A DNA stretch of 64,000 nucleotides from Pseudopedobacter sp044361595 (GTDB lineage: Bacteria; Bacteroidota; Bacteroidia; Sphingobacteriales; Sphingobacteriaceae): positions 61,003 to 125,002 of the forward strand of contig JBIKIN010000013.1 of the NCBI GenBank assembly GCA_044361595.1, written 5' to 3'. The position numbers and the translations under genes were made by a program. The notes under the pieces were generated by a model. The model saw nothing but the letters and a program-made list of their open reading frames with translations, was not told the origin of the DNA and made no database searches. Below, one piece after another: positions 26,836-36,128 of the stretch; positions within the stretch are counted from its first letter, which is position 1, and each line of letters begins with the position of its first letter.

Positions 26836-28887
26836 TTATTTCTTCGGTAAAGGCAATTCCACATAAAATGTAGTACCATCTTTAGAGCTTATAAACCATA
26901 ATTTACCATCATGTTTGGTTATAATTTGATTAGCAATACTTAATCCCATCCCAAAAGATTTTTCTCCCGCTGTTCCCCTTCTTTTGTTACCAGAAAGAGA
27001 TTCTATTTCACCTCCTTTAAATTCATCTTGTATGCCAATACCTTGGTCTTTTACGCTAATAATAACCATTTTTTGCACCACCTCTATATTTACCTCTATA
27101 GTTTTATCCTCTTGACTAAATTTGCTAGCGTTATTAATAAGATTATTAAAAACTCTTGTTAATTTTTCTCTATCTCCATAAATAAAAACATCTCTTTTTA
27201 GTGGCTTAAATATAATAATCTGCTTCTTTTCATTGGTTTTAAATTTCAATAATGTAACTACATTATTAACCAATTGATTTATATTTAATTTTTCAATGAT
27301 TTGGTCATTATCGTGACTATCGTTCGTAAACTCTAAAATATCATTAATTAAAATCAATGCATCTTTAGATGTATTATCAATCAATTCTACCATTTCTCTA
27401 TCGCTATCCCTTAAGCTATCCATTAACATAATTTTTGCGATAGAATTAATACCTCCAATAGGATTTCTTAAATCGTGTGCAACTACTCTTAAAATTTTAT
27501 CTTAATTGTTAGTTTTAAGCTCATTAGCTTGTTGATTTACCTTATTATTTAATATTTCTAATACTTTAATGTTGTTTTTAGACTTTTTCAGATTTAGAAA
27601 TACTAAAAATATAATTATAAATGTAACCAATAAAAATATAGCGCTTACAATTAACCAAATAGTATTAGTCTCATTTTTATCTTCTAAATACTTATATTTT
27701 AAATCATTTTCCGCAAATTTTAATTGCTCTAATACAGTAATTTTAGTTAAATTTTTATCGTTTTCTTCTTCTAAAACCTTTTGCAGATTAATAAAAAACA
27801 AAAATTTATCAATATCATTTATCTTTTTATAATATTCACTCTCTAATTTATAATGATTAACCTTATCATTTATATTATAAAGTTTCTGTTGATTGTAATT
27901 AATATAATCTAAAATTTGCCTAGTAGAATCTAATTCATTGGTTTGTAAGTAAATATTACCTAGATGTATGGCTTGTAAAAGTGCATCTGCACTACCTATA
28001 ATTTCATTATTATTTATTTGAATGCTTTTTTTAAGATAAATTTTAGCTCTATTAAATTCTTTCTTTTTAGCGTATAATTGACCTAAATTCCCAATAATAA
28101 CTCCCTTGGCAGCAGATGCATTCCTTTCATCAAATTCAGATTTATTTTTATTACAAAAATCTAATGCTCTATTGTAAAAATACTCAGCAGAGTCTAATTT
28201 ATCTACCTTATAATATGATAAACCTATATTATTTAGAACTTCCTGCTGCCTAAACAACAATTCTTCATCCTTATTTATTATTGCATTAGACTCTTTAAAA
28301 CATATTTTAAATGACGTAATTGCCCTAAGATAAAATTCTTGAGCATATTGAATCATTGCTAAACGATAATAATATTCACTTAAAATATATTTATCATTAG
28401 CCTCAGAACCTATTTTTTTACCAAGGTATAATAATCTATACGCATCAGTATAACTCTTAAGTTGATAGTTAATATCACTTAATTTGAAATATATTCTTGC
28501 ATAAAAGGTGTTGACATTCTTTTGTTCTGGTAGGTTATATATTCTCTCAACAAAGTTTCTTGCTAAAAGTGCTGCCGAATCTAACTTACCAAAACGTTGA
28601 TATATTTCTATCCTTAAACATTCTAATTGAAAATCTGTCACAGAATTTAACTCAACCTGTTCAGCAGTTCTAACAGAATCTATAAAATAAAGACTACTCG
28701 TAATATCCGAATTATTAATTCGCTGATAAGCTTGATGCCTTATGAGGTTATTATAAGTTATAATATTGTCTGCACCCGGTTCTTCTAGTTTCTTCTCACA
28801 CCCAGAAAAGAAAAAAACCAATAAAATACTGATTATTAAATAGTTTATATTTAACGGTTTACCAAAAAATATACCTTTAATTCTCAA
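26836..28887 (-). pseudogene. TPR histidine kinase interrupted by one in-frame stop
   Basis: One continuous frame apart from a TAA at 27502-27504. The N-terminal part starts at a TTG (28887) with a lipoprotein-like signal (FFFSGC), TPR repeats to about residue 390, a membrane helix and a coiled coil ending ELKTNN. After the stop the same frame continues DKILRVVAHDLRNPIGG with the phosphoacceptor His (codon 27475-27477), then N-box NNLINNASKFS, DQGIGI and FGMGLSIANQIITKH. The next ATG (27429) lies after the H-box, so a restarted product would lack the His. A single substitution, for example in a Lys codon, explains it. Sequencing error is possible. Confidence 0.88.
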
Positions 28888-28914
28888 AATATTTAAATAT
28901 TAAGTAAAACAAAG

Positions 28915-28986
28915 TGCGCCCGACAGGAATCGAACCTGTACCATAAGAACCGGAATCTTAAATTCTATCCATTAAACTACGGGCGC
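28915..28986 (-). tRNA. tRNA-Arg (anticodon CCG)
   Basis: On the minus strand a 72-nt cloverleaf: acceptor GCGCCCG pairs with CGGGCGC plus discriminator A; anticodon stem TAAGA/TCTTA encloses loop TTCCGGT with anticodon CCG at 28951-28953; T arm CAGGTTCGATTCCTG. No CCA is encoded. It reads CGG arginine codons. Confidence 0.95.
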
Positions 28987-29001
28987 AAAAGCTAATTAAA
29001 A

Positions 29002-30096
29002 TTATACATTAAATCTGAAATGCATAATATCTCCATCTTCTACCACGTATGTTTTCCCCTCTACACCTAATTTTCCTACTTCTTTACAAGCGTTTTCACT
29101 TCCTAAAGTAACAAAATCCTGATATTTAATCACTTCGGCTCTAATAAAACCTTTTTCAAAATCACTGTGGATCACGCCGGCAGCTTGAGGCGCTGTAAAA
29201 CCTTTGGTAATAGTCCAAGCTCTAACTTCTTGTACACCAGCGGTAAAATAAGTGTATAAATCTAACAATCGATAAGCCGCTAAAATCAATTTAGCCACAC
29301 CAGATTCTTTCAAACCTAAATCATCCAAAAACATAGCTCGCTCTTCGTAATCTTCTAGCTCTGCAATTTCGGATTCTATCTTTGCAGATATCACTAAAAC
29401 CTCAGCATTTTCCTCTTTCACCGCATTTTTAACTAAATCAACAAACTTGTTTCCAGTATTTACAGATGCCTCATCTACATTACATACGTACATTACTGGC
29501 TTAGCCGTTAGTAAACTTAAATCGGCAATAAACTCAAAATCATCATCACTAAGCACTGCCGAACGTACCGATTTACCAGTTTCTAAATGGCTTTTTACTA
29601 TAGATAAGATATCAAAAGTACGTTTAGCATCCTTATCCGTTTTAGCCATCTTTTCTACCTTTTGCAAACGCTTAACCACGGTATCTAAATCCTTCAATTG
29701 CAACTCGGTATCAATAATTTCTTTATCTCTAATCGGATCAACAGAGCCATCCACATGTATCACATTATCATCCTCAAAACATCTTAAAACATGTATAATC
29801 GCATTAGTTGCTCTAATATTTCCCAAAAACTGATTTCCCAAACCCTCCCCTTTTGAAGCTCCTTTTACCAAACCAGCTATATCAACAATTTCTATAGTGT
29901 TAGGTACAACCTTATTAGGCTTTACCAACTCGGCTAGTTTATTTAAGCGCTCATCAGGCACTGTAATTACACCAATATTAGGTTCAATGGTACAAAAAGG
30001 AAAGTTTGCTGCTTGCGCCTTAGCGTTAGATAAACAATTAAAAAGAGTAGACTTTCCTACGTTTGGTAAACCTACAATTCCACACTGCAATGCCAT
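29002..30096 (-). CDS. ychF: redox-regulated ATPase YchF (Obg-like)
   Basis: A 364-residue Obg-family P-loop protein that binds ATP. The G1 loop GLPNVGKSTLFN is at 8-19, G3 DIAGLVKGAS lies near 73, and the G4 position reads NVDE instead of NKxD, the feature that gives YchF its ATP preference. The C-terminal TGS-like domain contains AWTITKGFTAPQAAGVIHSDFEKGFIRAEVI and ends MHFRFNV. It lies 15 bp upstream of the tRNA-Arg on the same strand. Confidence 0.97.
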   Translation of the reverse strand: MALQCGIVGLPNVGKSTLFNCLSNAKAQAANFPFCTIEPNIGVITVPDERLNKLAELVKPNKVVPNTIEIVDIAGLVKGASKGEGLGNQFLGNIRATNAIIHVLRCFEDDNVIHVDGSVDPIRDKEIIDTELQLKDLDTVVKRLQKVEKMAKTDKDAKRTFDILSIVKSHLETGKSVRSAVLSDDDFEFIADLSLLTAKPVMYVCNVDEASVNTGNKFVDLVKNAVKEENAEVLVISAKIESEIAELEDYEERAMFLDDLGLKESGVAKLILAAYRLLDLYTYFTAGVQEVRAWTITKGFTAPQAAGVIHSDFEKGFIRAEVIKYQDFVTLGSENACKEVGKLGVEGKTYVVEDGDIMHFRFNV

Positions 30097-30183
30097 ATTT
30101 TATAAATTATTAATGATTATTTATTGAATTTATATTGTCGATTGGCCATAGTCCATAGTCCATTGACCATTTCAATTTGGGCG

Positions 30184-30191
30184 CAAAGATA
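30184..30191 (-). promoter_or_regulatory. -7 box upstream of ychF
   Basis: On the minus strand the sequence reads TATCTTTG, a perfect TAnnTTTG box, followed by GCGCCC. It would give a leader of about 80 nt. No clear -33 TTG is present at 19-21 bp. Confidence 0.5.
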
Positions 30192-30209
30192 GGGTTTACG
30201 ATTGATTTA

Positions 30210-30291
30210 TTTGGGCATTTTTAACACGCTATTCGCTCATACGCCTGCCGGCCTTAGTCACAGGCAGGTATCCGCTACTATCGTTAATGCA
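30210..30291 (+). repeat. dispersed element, copy B
   Basis: Starts TTTGGGCATTTTTAACACGC and ends CTATCGTTAATGCA like copy A, but the middle is different: GCCTGCC...AGGCAGG forms an inverted pair. It lies between ychF and the tandem membrane-protein genes. Confidence 0.75.
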
Positions 30292-30362
30292 ATTATAGAA
30301 TCTATCAAATTTGGATTTACTATTTAAAAAACTTTAATTAGATAAAATTTAACTACCAAACC

Positions 30363-30821
30363 ATGGAAAACAATCAAATATCATCACCAAACAATCAAGT
30401 TATAGATTTAACAATAAAATCCTTTTTAGTAGAAATATGCAAGTATTTAAAGGTATTTTATATAACTGGATTTGTAATTATATCTTTTTTTCTAGTTAAA
30501 ACATTTACTTATACACTTGTAGAACCATTTTTTAGTCCCTTATACCAAACAAATAGAAGGTTATATGATTTTATTCACGATTTCTATTTTAAAAATAATC
30601 ACTCTATAAGCACATTTGTTATTCTTATTGTTACTACTTCAGCATTCACATATCGTAAATCATTAAGAAAGTCGCTCAAAACAAATAATCAATACGATTT
30701 GATTGATTCATTTGAGAAATTAAAAACGTTTTTTAGAGTATTAGCTGTTTTTCTAATATTTAGTTTTACTGTCTTTTTATTTTCGTTCGCAGTCGGTTTT
30801 TACAATCTAACTTATCATTAA
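30363..30821 (+). CDS. tandem membrane protein 1 (DUF5362-like)
   Basis: A 152-residue protein with a short polar N-terminus (MENNQISSPNNQVIDLT) and hydrophobic segments near 30-52, 80-98 and 128-148. The block YRKSLRKSLKTNNQYDLIDSFEKLKTFFR followed by a hydrophobic stretch resembles the C-terminal pattern of DUF5362 proteins; the assignment is tentative. It is the first of three tandem paralogues separated by 7-8 bp and is very close to the second. Confidence 0.65.
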   Translation: MENNQISSPNNQVIDLTIKSFLVEICKYLKVFYITGFVIISFFLVKTFTYTLVEPFFSPLYQTNRRLYDFIHDFYFKNNHSISTFVILIVTTSAFTYRKSLRKSLKTNNQYDLIDSFEKLKTFFRVLAVFLIFSFTVFLFSFAVGFYNLTYH

Positions 30822-30829
30822 ACCTTACC

Positions 30830-31288
30830 ATGGAAAACAATCAAACACCAACACAAGAAAATCAAATAATAGATTTAACAATAAAATCTTTTTTGGTCGA
30901 GATATGTAAGTATTTAAAGGTATTTTATATTACTGGGATTGTAATTTTTTCCTTTTTTCTGGTTAAAATATTTACTTATAGTCTTGTAGAACCATTTTTT
31001 AGTCCTTTATACCAAACAAACAGAAGGCTATATGATTTTATTCACGATTTCTATTTTAAAAATATTCATATCTCATTCTCATTTATTGTATTTATACTAA
31101 CTAGTTCCGCAAACGCATATCGTAAATCGTTAATAAAAGCACTTAAAACAAATAATCAAGACAATTTGGTTGAATCGTTTTATAAACTAAAAATCTTATT
31201 TAGAACCTTGGCTGTGTTTCTAATATTTAGTTTTATTGTTTTCTTATTTTCGTTTGCAATTGGTTTTTACAATCTAACTTATCATTAA
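30830..31288 (+). CDS. tandem membrane protein 2 (DUF5362-like)
   Basis: The same length (152) and layout as the preceding protein. The first 75 residues and the C-terminal block ending FAIGFYNLTYH are nearly identical, while the central membrane segment (FIVFILTSSANAYRK) differs. This indicates recent duplication. It starts 8 bp after the previous stop, so the three genes should be one transcript. Confidence 0.65.
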   Translation: MENNQTPTQENQIIDLTIKSFLVEICKYLKVFYITGIVIFSFFLVKIFTYSLVEPFFSPLYQTNRRLYDFIHDFYFKNIHISFSFIVFILTSSANAYRKSLIKALKTNNQDNLVESFYKLKILFRTLAVFLIFSFIVFLFSFAIGFYNLTYH

Positions 31289-31295
31289 AAATATC

Positions 31296-31730
31296 ATGGA
31301 AAACAATCAAATATCATCACAAGAAAATCAAATAATAGATTTAACAAGTCAGCAGTTTTATAGGGAAATTATTAAATGGCTTAACATCATATTTTGGACA
31401 GGTGTAACTGCTTGTGTTTTTATTGTAATTCAAAGATTTGTCAAACTGTTCTTAACAGTAGAAATTCCAAATTACGCAGGAATCAACAAAAACGAAACAC
31501 CTACATCTTTCCCTTATATATCTACACTTATGTTAGTTTACTGGGTATTAAACAGATTAAACAACTATAAAAAAAGTTTAAAAACAGCACTTAATAGTAC
31601 CAATGAAGATGATTTAATAGAAGCTAACTACCAATTGAAACTTTTGTTTAAATTCATTGCGCTTCTATTAATTGTTTCTGTTGCAATGAGCTTATTTTTA
31701 TATGTAATTGTTCCTATACTAAATTCATAA
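31296..31730 (+). CDS. tandem membrane protein 3 (DUF5362-like, divergent)
   Basis: A 144-residue paralogue with the same MENNQISSQENQIIDLT opening but a divergent body. Its charged block NYKKSLKTALNSTNEDDLIEANYQLKLLFKF, before the last hydrophobic helix, best supports the DUF5362-like reading. The near-identical first 15 residues combined with a diverged rest suggest gene conversion at the 5' end or selection on the cytoplasmic N-terminus. Confidence 0.65.
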   Translation: MENNQISSQENQIIDLTSQQFYREIIKWLNIIFWTGVTACVFIVIQRFVKLFLTVEIPNYAGINKNETPTSFPYISTLMLVYWVLNRLNNYKKSLKTALNSTNEDDLIEANYQLKLLFKFIALLLIVSVAMSLFLYVIVPILNS

Positions 31731-31734
31731 TAAA

Positions 31735-33573
31735 TTAAACACCATAAAGCGAACCACCTTTTTGCCATAATTTATTGATGTTTTCTTCAACCTTAGCATC
31801 CATAATTAATGGTGGTGCATGGTGTGGTTTTATTCTGGCGTCAATAATTAATGGTCCATGGCAACCCCAGTGCTTATGTTCAATAAAACTGTTAATACCA
31901 TAAATATCATGTGATGGATTGCTTCTGGTAAAAGTTACCCAAACAAAATTATTGCTAGTAGTTGCAGTAAACTCGGCATCGTCGCATAAAATCATCAGTG
32001 GAAGCGAGTTTAAATCTTTTGCTTTTAAACATTCATTTAACAAAGAAATTTGCTTTTCGGTATCTTGAGGAAAAGTATATTTTGGTGCTTTTACTGCTAA
32101 AACTCCAGGCATCACCAATTTAACATCGGTAAAAATATCAGGTAAATTTAAATCGGAAGGGATTTCTGTTGCTAAGGTTCTTTTAACTTCACCGGCAACG
32201 GTAAAGGCAACTTTAGAACCTGAATTTAAATCTGTTCCGCTATAATCAAGCGTATCTATGGTAGTTTTGGTTTGGAAGTGTAAATCTCGAGTTAAATCTA
32301 TTCTTTGCAAAATGTGCTGCATAAAAGCATTCACATCATGTATGTCTAAATCCGGATTATCTTCTTTAGCACAGATAAACAGATACTTAGCCAAACTCAA
32401 TTGGTTTTTACCAAAAATATGATTGGCAATAGTAATGATTTCTTGAGGTTTACGTCCTGCCAAATAAGGTGTATAACGCTCGCTACCGATTGCAAAAAGC
32501 AAAGGGTGCACTCCTGCTGCATCAACAGCGTTTACTGCATGTAAACCTGGAATTTCTTTCGGAATTGCAGCGCCTGTAATATCATGAATTAAAGCCCCAA
32601 AACTAGTATCTTCTTGTGGCGGGCGACCGACAACCGTAAAACTCCAAATTGGGTTTTTACGGTGGTAAACATTGTGTACTTTTAATAATGGGAAAGGGTG
32701 TTTTAAACTATAATAACCCAAATGATCGCCAAAAGGCCCCTCGGGCTTATTTTGCATGGGCTCTACCGTTCCTGTAATTACAAAATCGGCATCGGCAGAA
32801 ATACAAAAACCTTCATCATCATAAAAATATCTGAAACGACGATTTCCTAATGCGCCAGCAAAAGTCATTTCGGATAAACCTTCGGGCAATGGCATCACAG
32901 CAGAGAGCGGGTGTGATGGTGGTCCACCTACAAAAATACTTACTTTAAGCGCTTGCCCTTTTGCATTTGCTTTGGTTTGATGCACTCCAATACCTCGATG
33001 TAACTGATAATGCAAACCTATTTCTTGGTTCAAATCATAATCGTTACCACTTAATTGGATTCGGTACATCCCTAAATTGGCATTCATAATTCCCGGATTA
33101 TCTATATCCTCGGTGTAAACCTGAGGCATAGTGACAAAGGGACCACCATCCATTGGCCAATTTACAATAGGCGGAATATCTGATATTTTGCATCTACCAT
33201 AATTTGCGGCAGCCCAACTTTTAGAAACTCGCATAGGCAATGCTGATAAAGCGGTCAAGGAAACTCCTAAAGATTTAATGGGATTTTTTACTGCTTTAAT
33301 GGGATCGTTTTTAAGCTCAACTAGCGTTTTAATATGGTCTAGCGTATCTCTAAACATAAATTTGCTACGCTCAATGGTTCCAAAAAGATTAGAAACCGCA
33401 GGAAATTTACAACCTTTTAAATTCTCAAAATATAAAGCAGGACCTTGTTGCTCGTAAACTTTTAAATGAATGGCTGCTGCTTCTAAATAAGGATCTACTT
33501 CTTCGGTAATTTTTATTAAATGTCCGTTTTGTGCTAAATCATCCACACAATCGGCTAGACTTTTATAACCCAT
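31735..33573 (-). CDS. UbiD family decarboxylase
   Basis: A 612-residue UbiD-type decarboxylase that should use prenylated FMN. It starts MGYKSLADCVDDLAQNGHLIKITEEVDP and contains the family core KPEGPFGDHLGYYS, NPIWSFTVVGRPPQEDTSFGALIHD and, later, the acidic motif LCDDAEFTATTSNNFVWVTFTRSNPSHDIYG. In Bacteroidota such genes are often tied to menaquinone synthesis, but aromatic acid decarboxylation cannot be excluded. No UbiX partner is adjacent. Confidence 0.85.
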   Translation of the reverse strand: MGYKSLADCVDDLAQNGHLIKITEEVDPYLEAAAIHLKVYEQQGPALYFENLKGCKFPAVSNLFGTIERSKFMFRDTLDHIKTLVELKNDPIKAVKNPIKSLGVSLTALSALPMRVSKSWAAANYGRCKISDIPPIVNWPMDGGPFVTMPQVYTEDIDNPGIMNANLGMYRIQLSGNDYDLNQEIGLHYQLHRGIGVHQTKANAKGQALKVSIFVGGPPSHPLSAVMPLPEGLSEMTFAGALGNRRFRYFYDDEGFCISADADFVITGTVEPMQNKPEGPFGDHLGYYSLKHPFPLLKVHNVYHRKNPIWSFTVVGRPPQEDTSFGALIHDITGAAIPKEIPGLHAVNAVDAAGVHPLLFAIGSERYTPYLAGRKPQEIITIANHIFGKNQLSLAKYLFICAKEDNPDLDIHDVNAFMQHILQRIDLTRDLHFQTKTTIDTLDYSGTDLNSGSKVAFTVAGEVKRTLATEIPSDLNLPDIFTDVKLVMPGVLAVKAPKYTFPQDTEKQISLLNECLKAKDLNSLPLMILCDDAEFTATTSNNFVWVTFTRSNPSHDIYGINSFIEHKHWGCHGPLIIDARIKPHHAPPLIMDAKVEENINKLWQKGGSLYGV

Positions 33574-33667
33574 ATTTAAAGAAATAGCTGATAGCTTAAA
33601 ATGTTTTTAAAAATGTTAAAATTTAAGAAATTGAGCTTTAAAATATATTTAGATGACAATTTTAACT

Positions 33668-34417
33668 CTAATACTTCCTAAACCAGCTTCTAATCTTTAG
33701 TTCAATTACTCCTAAAAAAGCTTCTCTAAAAATTTTAGTACTCATTTTAGAAACGCCTTCGGTTCTATCTGTAAATATAATTGGAACTTCTACCAATTTA
33801 AAACCATGCTTTATGGCCGTAAACTTCATTTCAATTTGAAAAGCATAACCCACAAATTTGATTTTATCAAAATTGATGATTGCTAGAACACGATTGGTAT
33901 AACATTTAAATCCTGCAGTTGCATCTTGAATATCTATCCCCAAAATAAAACGAACGTAAACAGAAGCGAAATAAGACATTAAAACTCGGCCCATAGGCCA
34001 ATTAACCACGTTTACACCTTTAATATATCTAGAACCAATAGCTAAATCAAAACCGTTTTGACAAGCTTCTCTTAACCTGACTAAATCTTTTGGATTGTGA
34101 GAAAAATCTGCATCCATCTCAAAAATATAATCATAATGGTGGGCTAAAGCCCATTTAAAACCATGAATATATGCAGTACCTAATCCTAGCTTGCCTTTTC
34201 TTTCTTCAATAAATAAATGACCATTGTACTCGCCTTGTAAGTGTTTTACAATTTCAGCAGTGCCATCTGGCGAACCATCATCTATAATTAAAACATGAAA
34301 AGGGTGAGGTAAAGAAAAAACCTTTCTTATAATTTTCTCGATGTTTTCCTTCTCGTTATAGGTAGGGATAATGACTAAGCTATCTGGCACTGTAAATGTG
34401 ATTTTTTTGGTAGGCAA
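33668..34417 (-). CDS. polyprenol monophosphomannose synthase-like glycosyltransferase (GT2)
   Basis: A 249-residue GT-A glycosyltransferase of the DPM1 type, without membrane helices. Motifs: VIIPTYNEKENIEKII (N-terminus), LIIDDGSPDGTAEIV, the metal-binding MDADFSHNPKDL, and IGSRYIKGVNVVNWPMGR. It should transfer a sugar (mannose in known members) from a nucleotide sugar to a polyprenyl phosphate at the inner membrane. It sits alone between UbiD and POT genes. Confidence 0.9.
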   Translation of the reverse strand: MPTKKITFTVPDSLVIIPTYNEKENIEKIIRKVFSLPHPFHVLIIDDGSPDGTAEIVKHLQGEYNGHLFIEERKGKLGLGTAYIHGFKWALAHHYDYIFEMDADFSHNPKDLVRLREACQNGFDLAIGSRYIKGVNVVNWPMGRVLMSYFASVYVRFILGIDIQDATAGFKCYTNRVLAIINFDKIKFVGYAFQIEMKFTAIKHGFKLVEVPIIFTDRTEGVSKMSTKIFREAFLGVIELKIRSWFRKY

Positions 34418-34437
34418 AATTACTTATTAAAAACAAA

Positions 34438-34460
34438 AGCCCGAAATTTGTTTTCGAGCT
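34438..34460 (-). terminator. rho-independent terminator after the POT gene
   Basis: On the minus strand AGCTCGAAA and TTTCGGGCT form a 9-bp stem with one G-T pair and a 5-nt loop, followed by TTTTGTTTTT. It lies 25 bp after the POT transporter stop. Confidence 0.65.
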
Positions 34461-34484
34461 CTATATTTTACTTAAAATTTGATT

Positions 34485-36071
34485 TTAATGTACTCCGTTC
34501 ATCCATTTGCGTAATAATGGATTTAATGTAAACAGTATTAAACCTGCAATAATTGGAATAAATGTAAATATTAAAAAGAAAAAACTAATAGAATACTGGG
34601 CACTAATACTGTCTATTAATCCGCCTGATGCTCCGGCCAAATAATTTCCTATTGCAGTACAAGTAAACCAAACACCAAACATTAAACCTACTAGCTTTGC
34701 TGGAGCCAATTTACTCACATAAGATAAACCCACTGGAGAAACACAAAGCTCGCCTACGGTATGGAAAAAATAAGCAAATATTAACCAAAACATACTTACC
34801 TCGGCAATAGATGCGCCTTTAGGAATATCCATTCCACCATAAGCTAAACCAGCAAATCCTACACCTAAAAATATTAAGCCTATTGCAAATTTAATGGGTC
34901 CGCTTGGGTTAAATTTGGTTTCCCATAATTTTGAAAAGAAAGGTGCTAATGAAACTATAAAAAACGAGTTTAATATCCCAAACCAAGATGCCGGCACCTC
35001 TGTATTTATCGCAGTAAATTCTTTTTGGACTTTCCAAATAGCTAACGCCCAAATAATCACAAAACTTAGTGCTGTAAATAATATAGTTGCTGGGTACTTT
35101 TTAAATATTTTGGTTGCTAAACCATATAAAACAACGGTTACGGCAATTAAAGGAAAAATAGTTAAAGCAGCGTCTGCCCATTTAAATATATTGGCTGCAT
35201 TACCATCTAAAACACGTTTGGTGTAATCTTTAGCAAAAATGGTCATAGAACCACCTGCTTGTTCAAAAATCATCCAGAAGAAAATTGTAAAGATTGAAAG
35301 CACAAAAATAACTAGTACCCTCTCTTTAACAACCTTTTTGGGCAACTCTTCTTCTTGCTCTTGTGGTGTATTAATTTTGGCTTTGTTCAATTTTTGTCCA
35401 ATTACTCCAAATATTTTTTGTCCAAAATAAAATTGTAGCATACCAAAAAACATAAAAATACCTGCCAAACCAAAACCCCAATGCCAACCTATTTTTTCGC
35501 CTACATAACCGCACATTAATATCCCTAAAAAGGCACCTGAGTTAATACCCATATAAAAAATAGTGTAGGCTGCATCTTTTTTATCACTAATAGATGGGTA
35601 AAGCTGCCCTACCATTGATGAAATATTTGGTTTAAATAAACCATTACCAACCATCATTAACACTAACCCGAGATAGAAAAAATTATTAGAAATCCCTTCC
35701 ATCGCCATTGAAGCATGACCCAAAGTCATCACCAAAGCACCTAATATTACAGCGGTACGGTATCCTGTTAACTTATCAGCTATGATACCACCAACAATTG
35801 GAGTTAAATAAACTAAGCCTGTATACCAGCCATATAGACTTAAAGCCTCTGGCCTTGTCCATTCCCAACCACCTTTACTTGCCTCGCTCACTAAAAAAAG
35901 CACCAATAATGCTCTCATGCCATAATAGCTAAAGCGCTCCCACATTTCGGTAAAAAACAATACAAACAACCCTATCGGATGCTTAATTAATTTATCGTTT
36001 TCTACCCCATTCTTTTTAAGGTGGGCATCTAATACAGCATCATTCATGTTTATAGTATTGTCTGAGGTCAT
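34485..36071 (-). CDS. POT family proton-dependent peptide transporter
   Basis: A 528-residue MFS/POT (PTR2) transporter. The first helix contains FFTEMWERFSYYGMRALLVLF, which carries the ExxER-type family signature (EMWERFSYYG). KPNISSMVGQLY and the loop GYRTAVILGA are also typical, and about 12-14 helices are visible. It should import di- and tripeptides with protons. The middle has a soluble linker (LNKAKINTPQEQEEELPKKVVKER). Confidence 0.92.
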   Translation of the reverse strand: MTSDNTINMNDAVLDAHLKKNGVENDKLIKHPIGLFVLFFTEMWERFSYYGMRALLVLFLVSEASKGGWEWTRPEALSLYGWYTGLVYLTPIVGGIIADKLTGYRTAVILGALVMTLGHASMAMEGISNNFFYLGLVLMMVGNGLFKPNISSMVGQLYPSISDKKDAAYTIFYMGINSGAFLGILMCGYVGEKIGWHWGFGLAGIFMFFGMLQFYFGQKIFGVIGQKLNKAKINTPQEQEEELPKKVVKERVLVIFVLSIFTIFFWMIFEQAGGSMTIFAKDYTKRVLDGNAANIFKWADAALTIFPLIAVTVVLYGLATKIFKKYPATILFTALSFVIIWALAIWKVQKEFTAINTEVPASWFGILNSFFIVSLAPFFSKLWETKFNPSGPIKFAIGLIFLGVGFAGLAYGGMDIPKGASIAEVSMFWLIFAYFFHTVGELCVSPVGLSYVSKLAPAKLVGLMFGVWFTCTAIGNYLAGASGGLIDSISAQYSISFFFLIFTFIPIIAGLILFTLNPLLRKWMNGVH

Positions 36072-36128
36072 ATATAATTTAGTTAAATCGCAAATTAATA
36101 TTTTATTTAATTGGAAAGGAATTTTAAA

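Noticed and set aside
29447..29833. Plus-strand frame of 128 codons
   Set aside because: Antisense shadow of ychF.
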